This document shows, one piece after another, positions 1 to 6,771 of a stretch of DNA of 9,038 bases. This DNA is from CAZMSQ01 sp964569025. Lineage in GTDB: Bacteria; Bacteroidota; Bacteroidia; Chitinophagales; Saprospiraceae. The position numbers and the translations under genes were made by a program. Under the pieces are notes generated by a model, which did not search any database, was not told the origin of the DNA, and was given only the letters and a program-made list of their open reading frames with translations. The DNA lies in the NCBI GenBank assembly GCA_964569025.1, contig CAZMSQ010000066.1:1-9038 (forward strand), written 5' to 3'. Each line of letters starts with the position of its first letter. The first letter of the stretch is position 1.

Positions 1-10
1 CTTTTTTTAT

Positions 11-43
11 GAACGCCCATGCGGATGCCCCGCATGGGCGTTC
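11..43. repeat. Strong 14-bp hairpin downstream of the propeller gene
   Basis: Bases 11-24 and 30-43 are perfect reverse complements (14 bp, GC-rich) around a 5-nt loop. It begins 12 nt past the stop codon of the minus-strand propeller gene. Read on the minus strand the hairpin is followed by an A-run, and read on the plus strand by GCCGTAT, so neither strand has the U-tract of a canonical intrinsic terminator. The T-run at 2-8 lies on the wrong side for both. It may still form a 3' end or a block to exonucleases; the structure is seen, its role is inferred. Confidence 0.6.
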
Positions 44-54
44 GCCGTATAGGC

Positions 55-3000
55 CTATCTCCCCAAATAATCCCCATAATCCTCAATCTCAATCCCCCAA
101 TTCCCCTCCTCAAGGCGATCAATCATCGCCCCATACCTCACTTCAACATTCTCCATTCTCCCTTCCAATTCCTCCAGCTGCTCGAGCTGGCTTTGACTCG
201 GCTTTCCGGGATAGCCGCTGATGGCCAGATACAACTTCGAGATATCCTCCCGCAAATTGCTGCCCTCCACGACGTAAAAATCACCCTTCATCGAGACAAG
301 AGACTCCTTGAAAATCCGGCTGTCGGTGCTGAAGGCGGTGAGGGACTCTGTCAGTGGTCCAGGAGTAAGACTCGTGTCGCTGAGTAGAGCATCAGCCTGC
401 TCGTGGGCATCCTCGAGCGAAAAGTAAATGTAACCAAGCCGGTTGGTCATATCGTACAGGCGGGTCAAAGTGCGGTTTTGGAGGGCGCGGTCTTCAGTGC
501 TGTATGGGAGGGTCGGGTCAAACTGGAGCTCAAGACTTGTCTCGAACGTATCCCGGCCCTTGGTGATGCGCACCAAGTAGGTGCCATCGGTGAGGGTGGG
601 GGTGGCAAGGCTGCCGAAAAGCGCCATCCGATTGTTGGTTGGGGCAGCCTTGGGGGCTGGGAGGCGAATGGGTAAATCGACGACGTTGATGCCGGCATTT
701 TTGCCGCAAGGGAGTTCTTTGATGAGATTCCCGGAGTCGTCCAGTACCTCGAGGCGCATGCGTCCGAAAACGTGACGCTTTTTCATGTAGTATGCCACAG
801 TGGCACCATCCGCAGGACTTTCACCCGCAAAATCTCCGGCTCCGCCAAACCAGCTTCTTGAGCGACTAACTGAAAGGATGACGGGGGGCGCTGAGAAGAA
901 ATGCAAAGTTTGCTCTGCTACTTCAGGAGTAACCTGACGAAGTAGTTCCAACTGATCAAGGATGTAAATCCCGCGTCCATGAGTCCCAATGACCAGATCT
1001 GATTCTCGTTCCTGCAGAGCCAGGCTCCGGACCCCGCATGGGGGAATTCCATTTGTGAAGTGGGTCCACGACTGACCACCATCAGCAGAGAGAAATAGCC
1101 CTGATTCAGTGCCCAGATAAAGCCACTCTGGAGATTCAGAATCCTCCAGAATTACGTGGGCGTAACCTCTCAAATCAGGGGTTACCAAAGAGCGCCAATT
1201 GCGGCCCATATCCGTGGTTTTGTAGATGAAGGGCTGGCGAACTCCCGAGCGGTGGCCATCGATGGTCACGTAACAGGTATTGACATCAAAACGACCGGGA
1301 CACACAGAACTGACCCATAAGCCTTCCGGGAGATCAGGAATCTGTGTAGCAACATTCTCCCAATTTTTCCCTCCATTTTGGGTCACTTGAATGTTGCCGT
1401 CATCGGTGCCTACCCAGATAACATCCGGATCGATGGGTGACTCGGCGATGGCATAGATGGTCGTATTGTTTTCGGCGCCGGAGTCATCGGTTGAAAAGCC
1501 ACCCGATTCAGCTTGCCGCTGGCGGGCGGTGTCATTGGTGGTGAGGTCGGGAGAGATTGTCACCCAGGACTCTCCCCGGTCATCAGAGCGGAAGAGGTAC
1601 TGCGCTCCGAAGTAGAGACGCTCGGGATTTGTCGGGCTGATGTGAACTGGCGCATTCCAGTTCCACCGGTATTCCGGAGAGCCTTTTGGAGCTACTGGCC
1701 GGATATCCTTGCGCTGGCCGGTTGAGGCCTGGTAACGGACCAAACCACCTTCCTGTGATTCGGCGTAGATAATGTCCGGATCGGCTGGATTTGGGAGGCA
1801 GTAAAATCCGTCACCACCGTTGAGGTATTCCCAGTCGGCATTCTGAATGCCCCCTGGTGCTGCTGAAGGGCCCCTCCAGCAGCCATTGTCCTGCAGGCCA
1901 CCATAGACTTTGTAGGGGTTGGCATTGTCAACAGCTACAGTGTAAAACTGTGAAAGCGGCAGATTCATCATCATTTCAAACAAAAACCCGCCATCCAGCG
2001 ACCGGTACAGACCGCCATCGGTGGCGATATAGACCAGGGCCGGGTTGGAAGGGTCAACCCATACATCATGAACATCAGAATGGACATTGCTTCCTACGCT
2101 TCTGAACCCTTCACCACCATTATCGCTGACAATGAGGTTCAACCCGCACTTGTACACTTTTTCTGCATTGGTAGGGTCAACCACAACCCTTGAGAAATAA
2201 AATGGTCTCACCTTTGTACCGAACTGGCTGCTCACCATCTTCCAACTGTCGCCATGGTCATCGCTCCTGTAAAGCCCCTTTCCTTCATCGTCCTGACATT
2301 CAAGGCTGATGTAGAGCGTGCCGGTGTCTGACTGTGCCACTCCAATGCCGATGCGACCGAGTTCCCCTTCCGGGAGTCCGCCTCGAAGTTCTTCCCAATT
2401 TTTTCCCCCATCAGTTGAGCGGTACAGCCCGCTGCCGGACCCGCCGGAGTTAAAAAAATCCGGAAATCGCTGATGCTCCCACATGGCGGCATACAAAATA
2501 TCCGGATTGTGTGGGTCAATAGCCAGATCTGCACAGCCGGTGTTGCCATTGACATAAAGTACCCGCTCCCAGGTCTCCCCAAAATCAGTTGTTTTATATA
2601 CACCTCGTTCCTCCCCAGCACTCCACAGTGGCCCTTGCACAGCTACCCATATAGTTGCACTTTCTTCGGGGTGGACTACTATCCGGGCAATTCGCTCTGA
2701 GTTGGGAAGGCCTTTGAATGTCCATGAACCTCCGCCGTTGGTAGTCAGGTAGATACCATCACCCACAGATACGCTGTTGCGTACCCAGGGCTCACCAGTG
2801 CCGACCCATACCGTATCGGGGTGCTTCTGATCAATGGCAATAGCTCCGATTGCTTGCGTATAGTCGTCGAATATTGCCTGAAAGGAAGCTCCGCCACTGG
2901 TGCTTTTCCACACTCCCCCATTGGCAGCGCCAATGTAGAGGGTTGCGGGATTGTTATGAACGGCCTCCAGGCAAGTTATCCGTCCACTCATGGTGGCCGG

Positions 3001-3117
3001 TCCAAGACTTCGCGCTTTGACAGTGCCGTATGAAAACTGAAAGCCTCCGCTACCCTGAGCGAAAAGTGCCGGGCTCAGGAGGAAAATAGACAAAATGAGA
3101 AGGGAGAAAATACGCAT
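55..3117 (-). CDS. Exported BNR/Asp-box beta-propeller (VPS10/sortilin-like) protein
   Basis: A 1020-residue exported protein of the family usually annotated in Bacteroidota as 'glycosyl hydrolase' or 'VPS10 domain-containing protein'. Residues 1-20 are a signal peptide (MRIFSLL..., hydrophobic core, ALFA before Q21). From about 25 to 720 the chain carries repeated Asp-box motifs (S/T-x-D/N-x-G-x-x-W/F), for example near residues 73, 126, 177, 234, 285, 331, 373, 511, 579, 634 and 677, each preceded by a hydrophobic strand. This implies one or more seven- to ten-bladed propellers. Residues about 770-865 look like an Ig/FlgD-type beta-sandwich (DGTYLVRIT), and 866-1000 are mostly helical and acidic. 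No type IX secretion C-terminal domain is visible, since the protein ends ...DYGDYLGR, so a periplasmic location is most likely. Glycosidase activity is not shown by the sequence; a binding or protein-protein scaffold role is equally possible. It follows the LolA-like gene with 95 bp between, interrupted by a terminator-like hairpin. The start is fixed by the signal peptide. Confidence 0.9.
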   Translation of the reverse strand: MRIFSLLILSIFLLSPALFAQGSGGFQFSYGTVKARSLGPATMSGRITCLEAVHNNPATLYIGAANGGVWKSTSGGASFQAIFDDYTQAIGAIAIDQKHPDTVWVGTGEPWVRNSVSVGDGIYLTTNGGGSWTFKGLPNSERIARIVVHPEESATIWVAVQGPLWSAGEERGVYKTTDFGETWERVLYVNGNTGCADLAIDPHNPDILYAAMWEHQRFPDFFNSGGSGSGLYRSTDGGKNWEELRGGLPEGELGRIGIGVAQSDTGTLYISLECQDDEGKGLYRSDDHGDSWKMVSSQFGTKVRPFYFSRVVVDPTNAEKVYKCGLNLIVSDNGGEGFRSVGSNVHSDVHDVWVDPSNPALVYIATDGGLYRSLDGGFLFEMMMNLPLSQFYTVAVDNANPYKVYGGLQDNGCWRGPSAAPGGIQNADWEYLNGGDGFYCLPNPADPDIIYAESQEGGLVRYQASTGQRKDIRPVAPKGSPEYRWNWNAPVHISPTNPERLYFGAQYLFRSDDRGESWVTISPDLTTNDTARQRQAESGGFSTDDSGAENNTTIYAIAESPIDPDVIWVGTDDGNIQVTQNGGKNWENVATQIPDLPEGLWVSSVCPGRFDVNTCYVTIDGHRSGVRQPFIYKTTDMGRNWRSLVTPDLRGYAHVILEDSESPEWLYLGTESGLFLSADGGQSWTHFTNGIPPCGVRSLALQERESDLVIGTHGRGIYILDQLELLRQVTPEVAEQTLHFFSAPPVILSVSRSRSWFGGAGDFAGESPADGATVAYYMKKRHVFGRMRLEVLDDSGNLIKELPCGKNAGINVVDLPIRLPAPKAAPTNNRMALFGSLATPTLTDGTYLVRITKGRDTFETSLELQFDPTLPYSTEDRALQNRTLTRLYDMTNRLGYIYFSLEDAHEQADALLSDTSLTPGPLTESLTAFSTDSRIFKESLVSMKGDFYVVEGSNLREDISKLYLAISGYPGKPSQSQLEQLEELEGRMENVEVRYGAMIDRLEEGNWGIEIEDYGDYLGR

Positions 3118-3135
3118 CGAGATAGGTTATGTGTG

Positions 3136-3170
3136 AAAAATGAAAAGCCCGCCGGGTGGACCCGGCAGGC
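3136..3170 (-). terminator. Intrinsic-terminator-like hairpin between two minus-strand genes
   Basis: On the minus strand, GCCTGCCGGGT pairs with ACCCGGCGGGC (plus-strand arms 3160-3170 and 3147-3157; 11 positions, one mismatch, minimal loop), followed directly by TTTTCATTTTT (3146-3136). This is the canonical GC stem plus U-rich tail. It lies 42 nt past the stop of the LolA-like gene, so it would end that transcript. It also ends only 18 nt before the ATG of the next gene, which leaves no room for a separate promoter after it. Confidence 0.75.
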
Positions 3171-3212
3171 TTGAAATTCTGGTATTCAGTACAGAGCCAC
3201 CACAGGGTGTGA

Positions 3213-3944
3213 TTATCCTTTTGGGAATGCAAAAAGGTCATCAGATACGTCCACATTGGCCTCCATTCGATCAACGACCATTTTCCACATAGTCATTCCC
3301 GATACTTTTTGCTCGATGGAGTGAGGCATCATGACTCCTTCTACCTCCTGATAATCACTCAAATAACTTTCAATAGCCTGTCCTTTCATCGGTCCGCTGT
3401 CTAATGCGGTTCGGTACATAACCAGGGCATAGGTTTCCTGGTCAATGAAGTAGGTCATTTTCATGCCGTCCTTCTTTGTCAAGGCAACGCGGAAGCACAT
3501 AGTGCCCTCTATTTCTTCAGTTCCGTCCAGTTGAGCGGTGTGCCCCTTTTCCTGATAATTCACCAACTCATCTTCAAACACACTTTGCGCAGCAGACTGC
3601 TTATTCTCTTCATCGGTGCCCTTTGTCGGTTCGGTTTGTCCAGCCATTGGATTCAGACCCCATGCCGTTTCGCCATCGAAAGCCTGGATCATTTTCTGAC
3701 CTTGAATATCCATTTCCATACGCATTTTGTTGGGCCGTGCCTGATGCATGGTCATTGGAATCGAAAAACCCTGAGCCAGAGCAGTTCCCGTCATGCGCAG
3801 GTTGCCAAGACGCGCCCAGTCGTCGGCATCACCGATGACTTCGTAATAATTTTGGAGAATGTCGTCCAATGATTGAGCAATGGTGAGGTTTGAGAATGCA
3901 GAAATGGAAAGACTGAGTGCGGAGAGGAGCAGAAATTTTCTCAT
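3213..3944 (-). CDS. LolA-like exported protein (outer-membrane lipoprotein-sorting-like)
   Basis: A 243-residue protein with a signal peptide (MRKFLLLSALSLSISAFSN..., probable cleavage after TIA, residue 23). The mature part shows the pattern of the broad COG2834/LolA-like family of Bacteroidota: a helix (LDDILQNYYEVIG), strands with 'RMTGTALAQGF', 'KMRMEMDIQGQKMIQAFDGETAWGLNP' near residues 73-99, a central charged helix, 'YFIDQETYALVMYRT', and 'VEGVMMPHSIEQKV' near the end. Such proteins fold as an open beta-sheet with a hydrophobic cavity and are thought to bind lipid or lipoprotein acyl chains in the periplasm. True lipoprotein chaperoning is unproven, and this one is not necessarily the cell's main LolA. 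The start at 3944 is preferred over an in-frame ATG at 3992 because it puts the signal peptide at the N-terminus. It is divergent from thiL, and a terminator-like hairpin follows it. Confidence 0.8.
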   Translation of the reverse strand: MRKFLLLSALSLSISAFSNLTIAQSLDDILQNYYEVIGDADDWARLGNLRMTGTALAQGFSIPMTMHQARPNKMRMEMDIQGQKMIQAFDGETAWGLNPMAGQTEPTKGTDEENKQSAAQSVFEDELVNYQEKGHTAQLDGTEEIEGTMCFRVALTKKDGMKMTYFIDQETYALVMYRTALDSGPMKGQAIESYLSDYQEVEGVMMPHSIEQKVSGMTMWKMVVDRMEANVDVSDDLFAFPKG

Positions 3945-4071
3945 AACTTTAACTGTGAGTTCGTGAAAGAATGGTTGTATCGTATTTTGCACGTTGAAAG
4001 TACTATTTCTCTTCGGCCTGAGCAGAATGAGATTTACTAACGAACAGTTTTTTTCGACTAAACATCACAGC
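3945..4071. promoter_or_regulatory. Divergent intergenic region between LolA-like gene and thiL
   Basis: These 127 bp must contain the start signals of two divergent genes. The nearest thing to a Bacteroidota -7 box toward thiL is TATTTTG at 3983-3989, which is one base shorter between TA and TTTG than the consensus TAnnTTTG. No clean box is seen for the minus strand. No Shine-Dalgarno sequence precedes either start; thiL is preceded by a T-run and ACATCACAGC. The position is certain and the box assignment is weak. Confidence 0.3.
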
Positions 4072-5136
4072 ATGAGCGGACAAGACAAACATGGGGGTCA
4101 ACAGCAGCGCACAGAAATCTCAAGTCTCGGGGAGTTTGGTCTCATCGATCGTTTGGCTGAGGGCTTCACACCCCATCTGGCATCCACTATTAAGGGAATT
4201 GGGGATGATGCAGCTGTTCTGTCATGTGGAAAGGGTGATGTCATGGTCGTCACCACGGATCTGCTGGCCGAGGGAATTCATTTTGACCTGATGTATACAC
4301 CCCTCAAGCATCTCGGCTACAAGGCCGTAGTCGTCAATCTCTCCGATGTCTGCGCCATGAATGCCACTCCGACTCAGATTACGGTATCCGTAGCTTTGTC
4401 TAACCGCTTTTCTGTGGAAGCCGTCGAGGAACTTTACGCAGGGATTCGGGCAGCATGTGAGCACTATGGCGCTGACCTCGTGGGGGGTGACACTTGCTCT
4501 TCCCGACAGGGCCTTGTCATCTCCATCACCGCCATGGGCCGTGCCCGCCGTCAGGAAGTGGTTTACCGCAGCGGCGCGCGCCCGGGAGATATCATTTGCG
4601 TAACCGGCGATCTCGGTGCCGCCTACCTTGGACTCCAACTCCTCGAGCGCGAAAAGCAGGTCTACCTCTCTGACCCCAATGTCAAGCCAGACCTCGAAGA
4701 GCAAAATTATCTCATCGGCCGCCAGCTCAAGCCTGAGGCCCGACTCGACATGGTCCAGCTGTTTGCCAAAAACAGCATTCTCCCCACCTCCATGATTGAT
4801 ATTTCCGACGGTCTCGCATCTGACCTTTTTCACATCTGCCGCCAGTCCGGGGTCGGTGCCTTCATTGAAGAGAGTGGCGTTCCCATCCACCCCGACGCAC
4901 AGTTCATGGCCATCAAATTCAACCTCGACCCCATCACCTGCGCACTCAGCGGCGGCGAAGACTACGAGCTCCTCTTCACCATCGACCCAAAAGACGTCGA
5001 AAAAATCAAGTACCTCCCCGACATATACATCGCCGGAGAAATCACCCCCCCCGAAGACGGCATCAAGCTCCACACCAAAGGCGGCAACATCCATGACATC
5101 AAAGCTCAGGGCTGGCTCCACTTCCCTCCCCAGTAG
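4072..5136 (+). CDS. thiL: Thiamine-monophosphate kinase
   Basis: Phosphorylates thiamine monophosphate to thiamine diphosphate with ATP, the last step of the cofactor pathway, in the cytoplasm. The 354-residue product has the family signatures in order: LGEFGLIDRL (20-28), KGIGDDAAVL (41-50), VVTTDLLAEGIHFDL (59-73), the helix LGYKAVVVNLSDVCAMNATPTQ (81-102, contributing to the nucleotide/metal site in the PurM-like fold), GGDTCSS (138-144), VTGDLGAA (177-184), MIDISDGLASDL (241-252) and LSGGEDYELLFT (292-303). The acidic residues in GDDAA, TTD, GGDT and ISDG are the expected Mg-ATP and phosphate ligands. Length is normal for the family. The start at 4072 is chosen because Bacteroidota homologues begin shortly before 'RTEISSLGEFGLID'; an in-frame ATG at 3994 would add 26 unrelated residues. 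No other thiamine gene is present and no TPP riboswitch is seen upstream. The 3' half has markedly more C-ending codons than the 5' part. Confidence 0.96.
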   Translation: MSGQDKHGGQQQRTEISSLGEFGLIDRLAEGFTPHLASTIKGIGDDAAVLSCGKGDVMVVTTDLLAEGIHFDLMYTPLKHLGYKAVVVNLSDVCAMNATPTQITVSVALSNRFSVEAVEELYAGIRAACEHYGADLVGGDTCSSRQGLVISITAMGRARRQEVVYRSGARPGDIICVTGDLGAAYLGLQLLEREKQVYLSDPNVKPDLEEQNYLIGRQLKPEARLDMVQLFAKNSILPTSMIDISDGLASDLFHICRQSGVGAFIEESGVPIHPDAQFMAIKFNLDPITCALSGGEDYELLFTIDPKDVEKIKYLPDIYIAGEITPPEDGIKLHTKGGNIHDIKAQGWLHFPPQ

Positions 5137-5168
5137 CTATCCCTACACCCCCACCACGCTCTTACCCG

Positions 5169-5309
5169 GTCGGACCGCTATAGCCGTCNNNNNNNNNNNN
5201 NNNNNNNNNNNNNNNNNNNNNNNNNNNNNNNNNNNNNNNNNNNNNNNNNNNNNNNNNNNNNNNNNNNNNNNNNNNNNNNNNNNNNNNNGACCGCTATAGC
5301 CGTCGGACC
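5169..5309. repeat. 17-bp tandem-repeat remnant flanking the assembly gap
   Basis: The near-palindrome GACCGCTATAGCCGTC occurs at 5173-5188, immediately before the N run, and again at 5289-5304, immediately after it. The left copy is preceded by GTCG and the right copy is followed by GGACC, so both flanks continue in phase with a 17-bp unit, GACCGCTATAGCCGTCG. GTCGGACC is therefore present at 5169-5176 and 5302-5309. The 16-mer is self-complementary except at one symmetric pair (GAC-C-GCTATAGC-C-GTC). The TAG stop of the minus-strand Nudix gene (5294-5296) lies inside the right copy. The element separates two convergent genes and could form a hairpin, but no T-rich tail is visible. Confidence 0.65.
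5189..5288. other. 100-N assembly gap
   Basis: Exactly 100 unknown bases, a round number typical of a placeholder for a gap of unknown size. The identical 16-mer on both edges means that the two contigs either overlap there and were not merged, or end in a tandem repeat. Both adjacent genes have their stop codons on known sequence (thiL 5136, Nudix 5294), so neither is truncated. Real distance and content are unknown. Confidence 0.97.
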
Positions 5310-5929
5310 AGTTCGAGGAGTTCGTTGAGCATCATGGCTGTGGCGCCCCAGACGATGCGCTGGTGGACATCAAAGTAGGGGATGTCACGGAGGGTGATGG
5401 CGGAGTTAATGGGCAGGTCAGTGATCTTGCGGGTGGATGGGTCTGTAAGATCCGCAAAAGGGACTTCCAGGATTTCGGCGACTTCGGAGGCTTGAGGGCG
5501 GAAGTCTGGGCGGGAAAGGGTGAAGGCCACATAGGGATGGACTTCGAAATTGCTTACTGGAATATAGAGGGGGGTGAGAGCGCCGAGACGTTCAACGGAG
5601 TGCTGGGGTACGCCGACTTCCTCTTCTGTTTCGCGGAGTGCAGTTGCCCAAAGATCGCGGTCTTGGGGTTCGTGTTTGCCACCAGGGAAGCTGACTTGCC
5701 CGCTGTGGCGATCTCCATGTTTTTGGACGCGCTCGATGAGCACGAGGTGCCAGCCGGTGGTTGGAGAGCCAGGGTAGAACAGCGCCATGACACCAGCTTT
5801 GCGAGCGTCACTCGGAGTGGCTGGGTGAGCCGGCCGGCCCACATGTGCCATCTTGTATTGGGCCTCAGGCCCCGGAAGAGGCTGTTGCAATTGGGTACGG
5901 AGGTAGTCAATGAGTGCTGGTTCCTTCAT
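5294..5929 (-). CDS. Nudix hydrolase, CoA-pyrophosphatase (NudL/UPF0035) type
   Basis: A 211-residue Nudix enzyme. The CoA-diphosphatase subgroup signature is clear: LVLIERVQKHGDRHSGQVSFPGGK (63-85, matching the L-x-x-R...H-x-GQ-x-S/x-FPGG pattern), followed after the usual spacing by ALRETEEEVGV (97-107). E103 and E104 are the expected Mg/Mn ligands and R99-E100 the catalytic helix start. LTPLYIPVSNFEVHPYVA (118-135) corresponds to the segment after the box in NudL-like proteins. Family members cleave CoA and its derivatives to 3',5'-ADP and 4'-phosphopantetheine, probably as turnover or housecleaning; the exact substrate here is inferred. It is the last gene of a minus-strand unit, starting 25 nt after the hemD stop. 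The terminal codons lie in the repeat that borders the assembly gap, and the stop is intact. Confidence 0.9.
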   Translation of the reverse strand: MKEPALIDYLRTQLQQPLPGPEAQYKMAHVGRPAHPATPSDARKAGVMALFYPGSPTTGWHLVLIERVQKHGDRHSGQVSFPGGKHEPQDRDLWATALRETEEEVGVPQHSVERLGALTPLYIPVSNFEVHPYVAFTLSRPDFRPQASEVAEILEVPFADLTDPSTRKITDLPINSAITLRDIPYFDVHQRIVWGATAMMLNELLELVRRL

Positions 5930-5954
5930 GAGCCCTCTTCGAAACTGCTGGTAC

Positions 5955-6740
5955 TTATTTGTTAGAACGCTGCAGGTATTGCTCCAGAGCCATGGTCATG
6001 GAAGGCACCTCAGGGGTGGGTGCCTGAATATTGATGAACAAACCCCGCTCTATGACTGCATCCCGGGTGCTGTTTCCAAATACTGCGATTCGAGTGTCAT
6101 TTTGCTTGAAATCGGGAAAGTTTTCGTAAAGCGACTGGATGCCAAGGGGGCTGAAAAAAACAAGAATGTCATACGTGACGTCACTGAGATCTGAAAGATC
6201 ACTGCTTACGGTCTGGTACATCATTGCGTCCCGCCAATCAAAAGCGTTTTCATCCAGAAACGTGGACACCTCCTTGCTACCAAGGTTTGAGCAGGGGAGA
6301 AGGAATTTTTCTTTGTCGCGGTGCTTTAGCAAAGTGGGTTTCAGGTCTTCGATGGTGCGCTGGCCCACAAATACTTTGCGTTTCCGGTAGACTATGAATT
6401 TTTGAAGATACACTGCAATTGCCGATGACAAGCAAAAGTATTTCATCTCTTGAGAGACTGAAATACGCATCTCATCACACATGCGAAAATAGTGCTCGAT
6501 GGCATTGCGGGAGGTGAAGATGACAGCGGTAAAATCGTCTGGCCGAATTCTGTTTTTACGAAAATCTTTGACAGAGACGGCCTCTACGTGAATAAACGGA
6601 CGCCAGTCAATGGTCAGGCGGTATTTTTGTTCCAGTTCAAAATAAGGCGATCTCTCCGGTTTCGGCTGTGAAACCAGAATCGTTTTGACTGGTTTAAACT
6701 CTTCCGTAAGTTGTTCTGCCACTTTGCCTTTAGTCGCCAT
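5955..6740 (-). CDS. hemD: Uroporphyrinogen-III synthase (divergent Bacteroidota type)
   Basis: Converts hydroxymethylbilane to uroporphyrinogen III with inversion of ring D, a cytoplasmic step toward haem, sirohaem and cobalamin. HemD is poorly conserved, but the 261-residue product has the two-lobed HemD pattern: TILVSQPKPERSPYFELEQ at the start (20-38), VIFTSRNAIEHYF (73-85), a second-lobe segment with FLLPCSNLGSKEVSTFL (146-162), the strand/helix ILVFFSPLGIQSLYENF (192-208), FGNSTRDAVIERGL (221-234, equivalent to the IGxxTA region) and a C-terminal helix after APTPEVPSM. The start at 6740 (MATKGK) is preferred over an ATG at 6794, which would overlap the upstream DUF4271 gene by 23 nt and adds no homologous residues. 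It lies 31 nt after that gene, so co-transcription is likely. The other haem genes are not in the window. Confidence 0.88.
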   Translation of the reverse strand: MATKGKVAEQLTEEFKPVKTILVSQPKPERSPYFELEQKYRLTIDWRPFIHVEAVSVKDFRKNRIRPDDFTAVIFTSRNAIEHYFRMCDEMRISVSQEMKYFCLSSAIAVYLQKFIVYRKRKVFVGQRTIEDLKPTLLKHRDKEKFLLPCSNLGSKEVSTFLDENAFDWRDAMMYQTVSSDLSDLSDVTYDILVFFSPLGIQSLYENFPDFKQNDTRIAVFGNSTRDAVIERGLFINIQAPTPEVPSMTMALEQYLQRSNK

Positions 6741-6771
6741 CAGCACGCTTTTGATTGAGAAATCCGCTCTT

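Noticed and set aside
4016..4071. Possible TPP riboswitch before thiL (CTGAG at 4018)
   Set aside because: Only a short CTGAG-like match; the conserved 3' half of the thi box is absent and the leader is too short for the full aptamer.
3994..4071. N-terminal extension of ThiL from the ATG at 3994
   Set aside because: The 26 extra residues do not resemble ThiL and would consume the promoter region; the ATG at 4072 fits family length.
4222..5121. 299-codon open frame on the minus strand opposite thiL
   Set aside because: It is antisense to a well-conserved enzyme and stays open because the plus strand is rich in C-ending codons; the translation is acidic/Val-Gly-rich with no recognisable fold or start signal.
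5363..5965. 200-codon open frame on the plus strand across the Nudix gene and into the hemD end
   Set aside because: Shadow of the Nudix gene, whose complete signature is on the minus strand.
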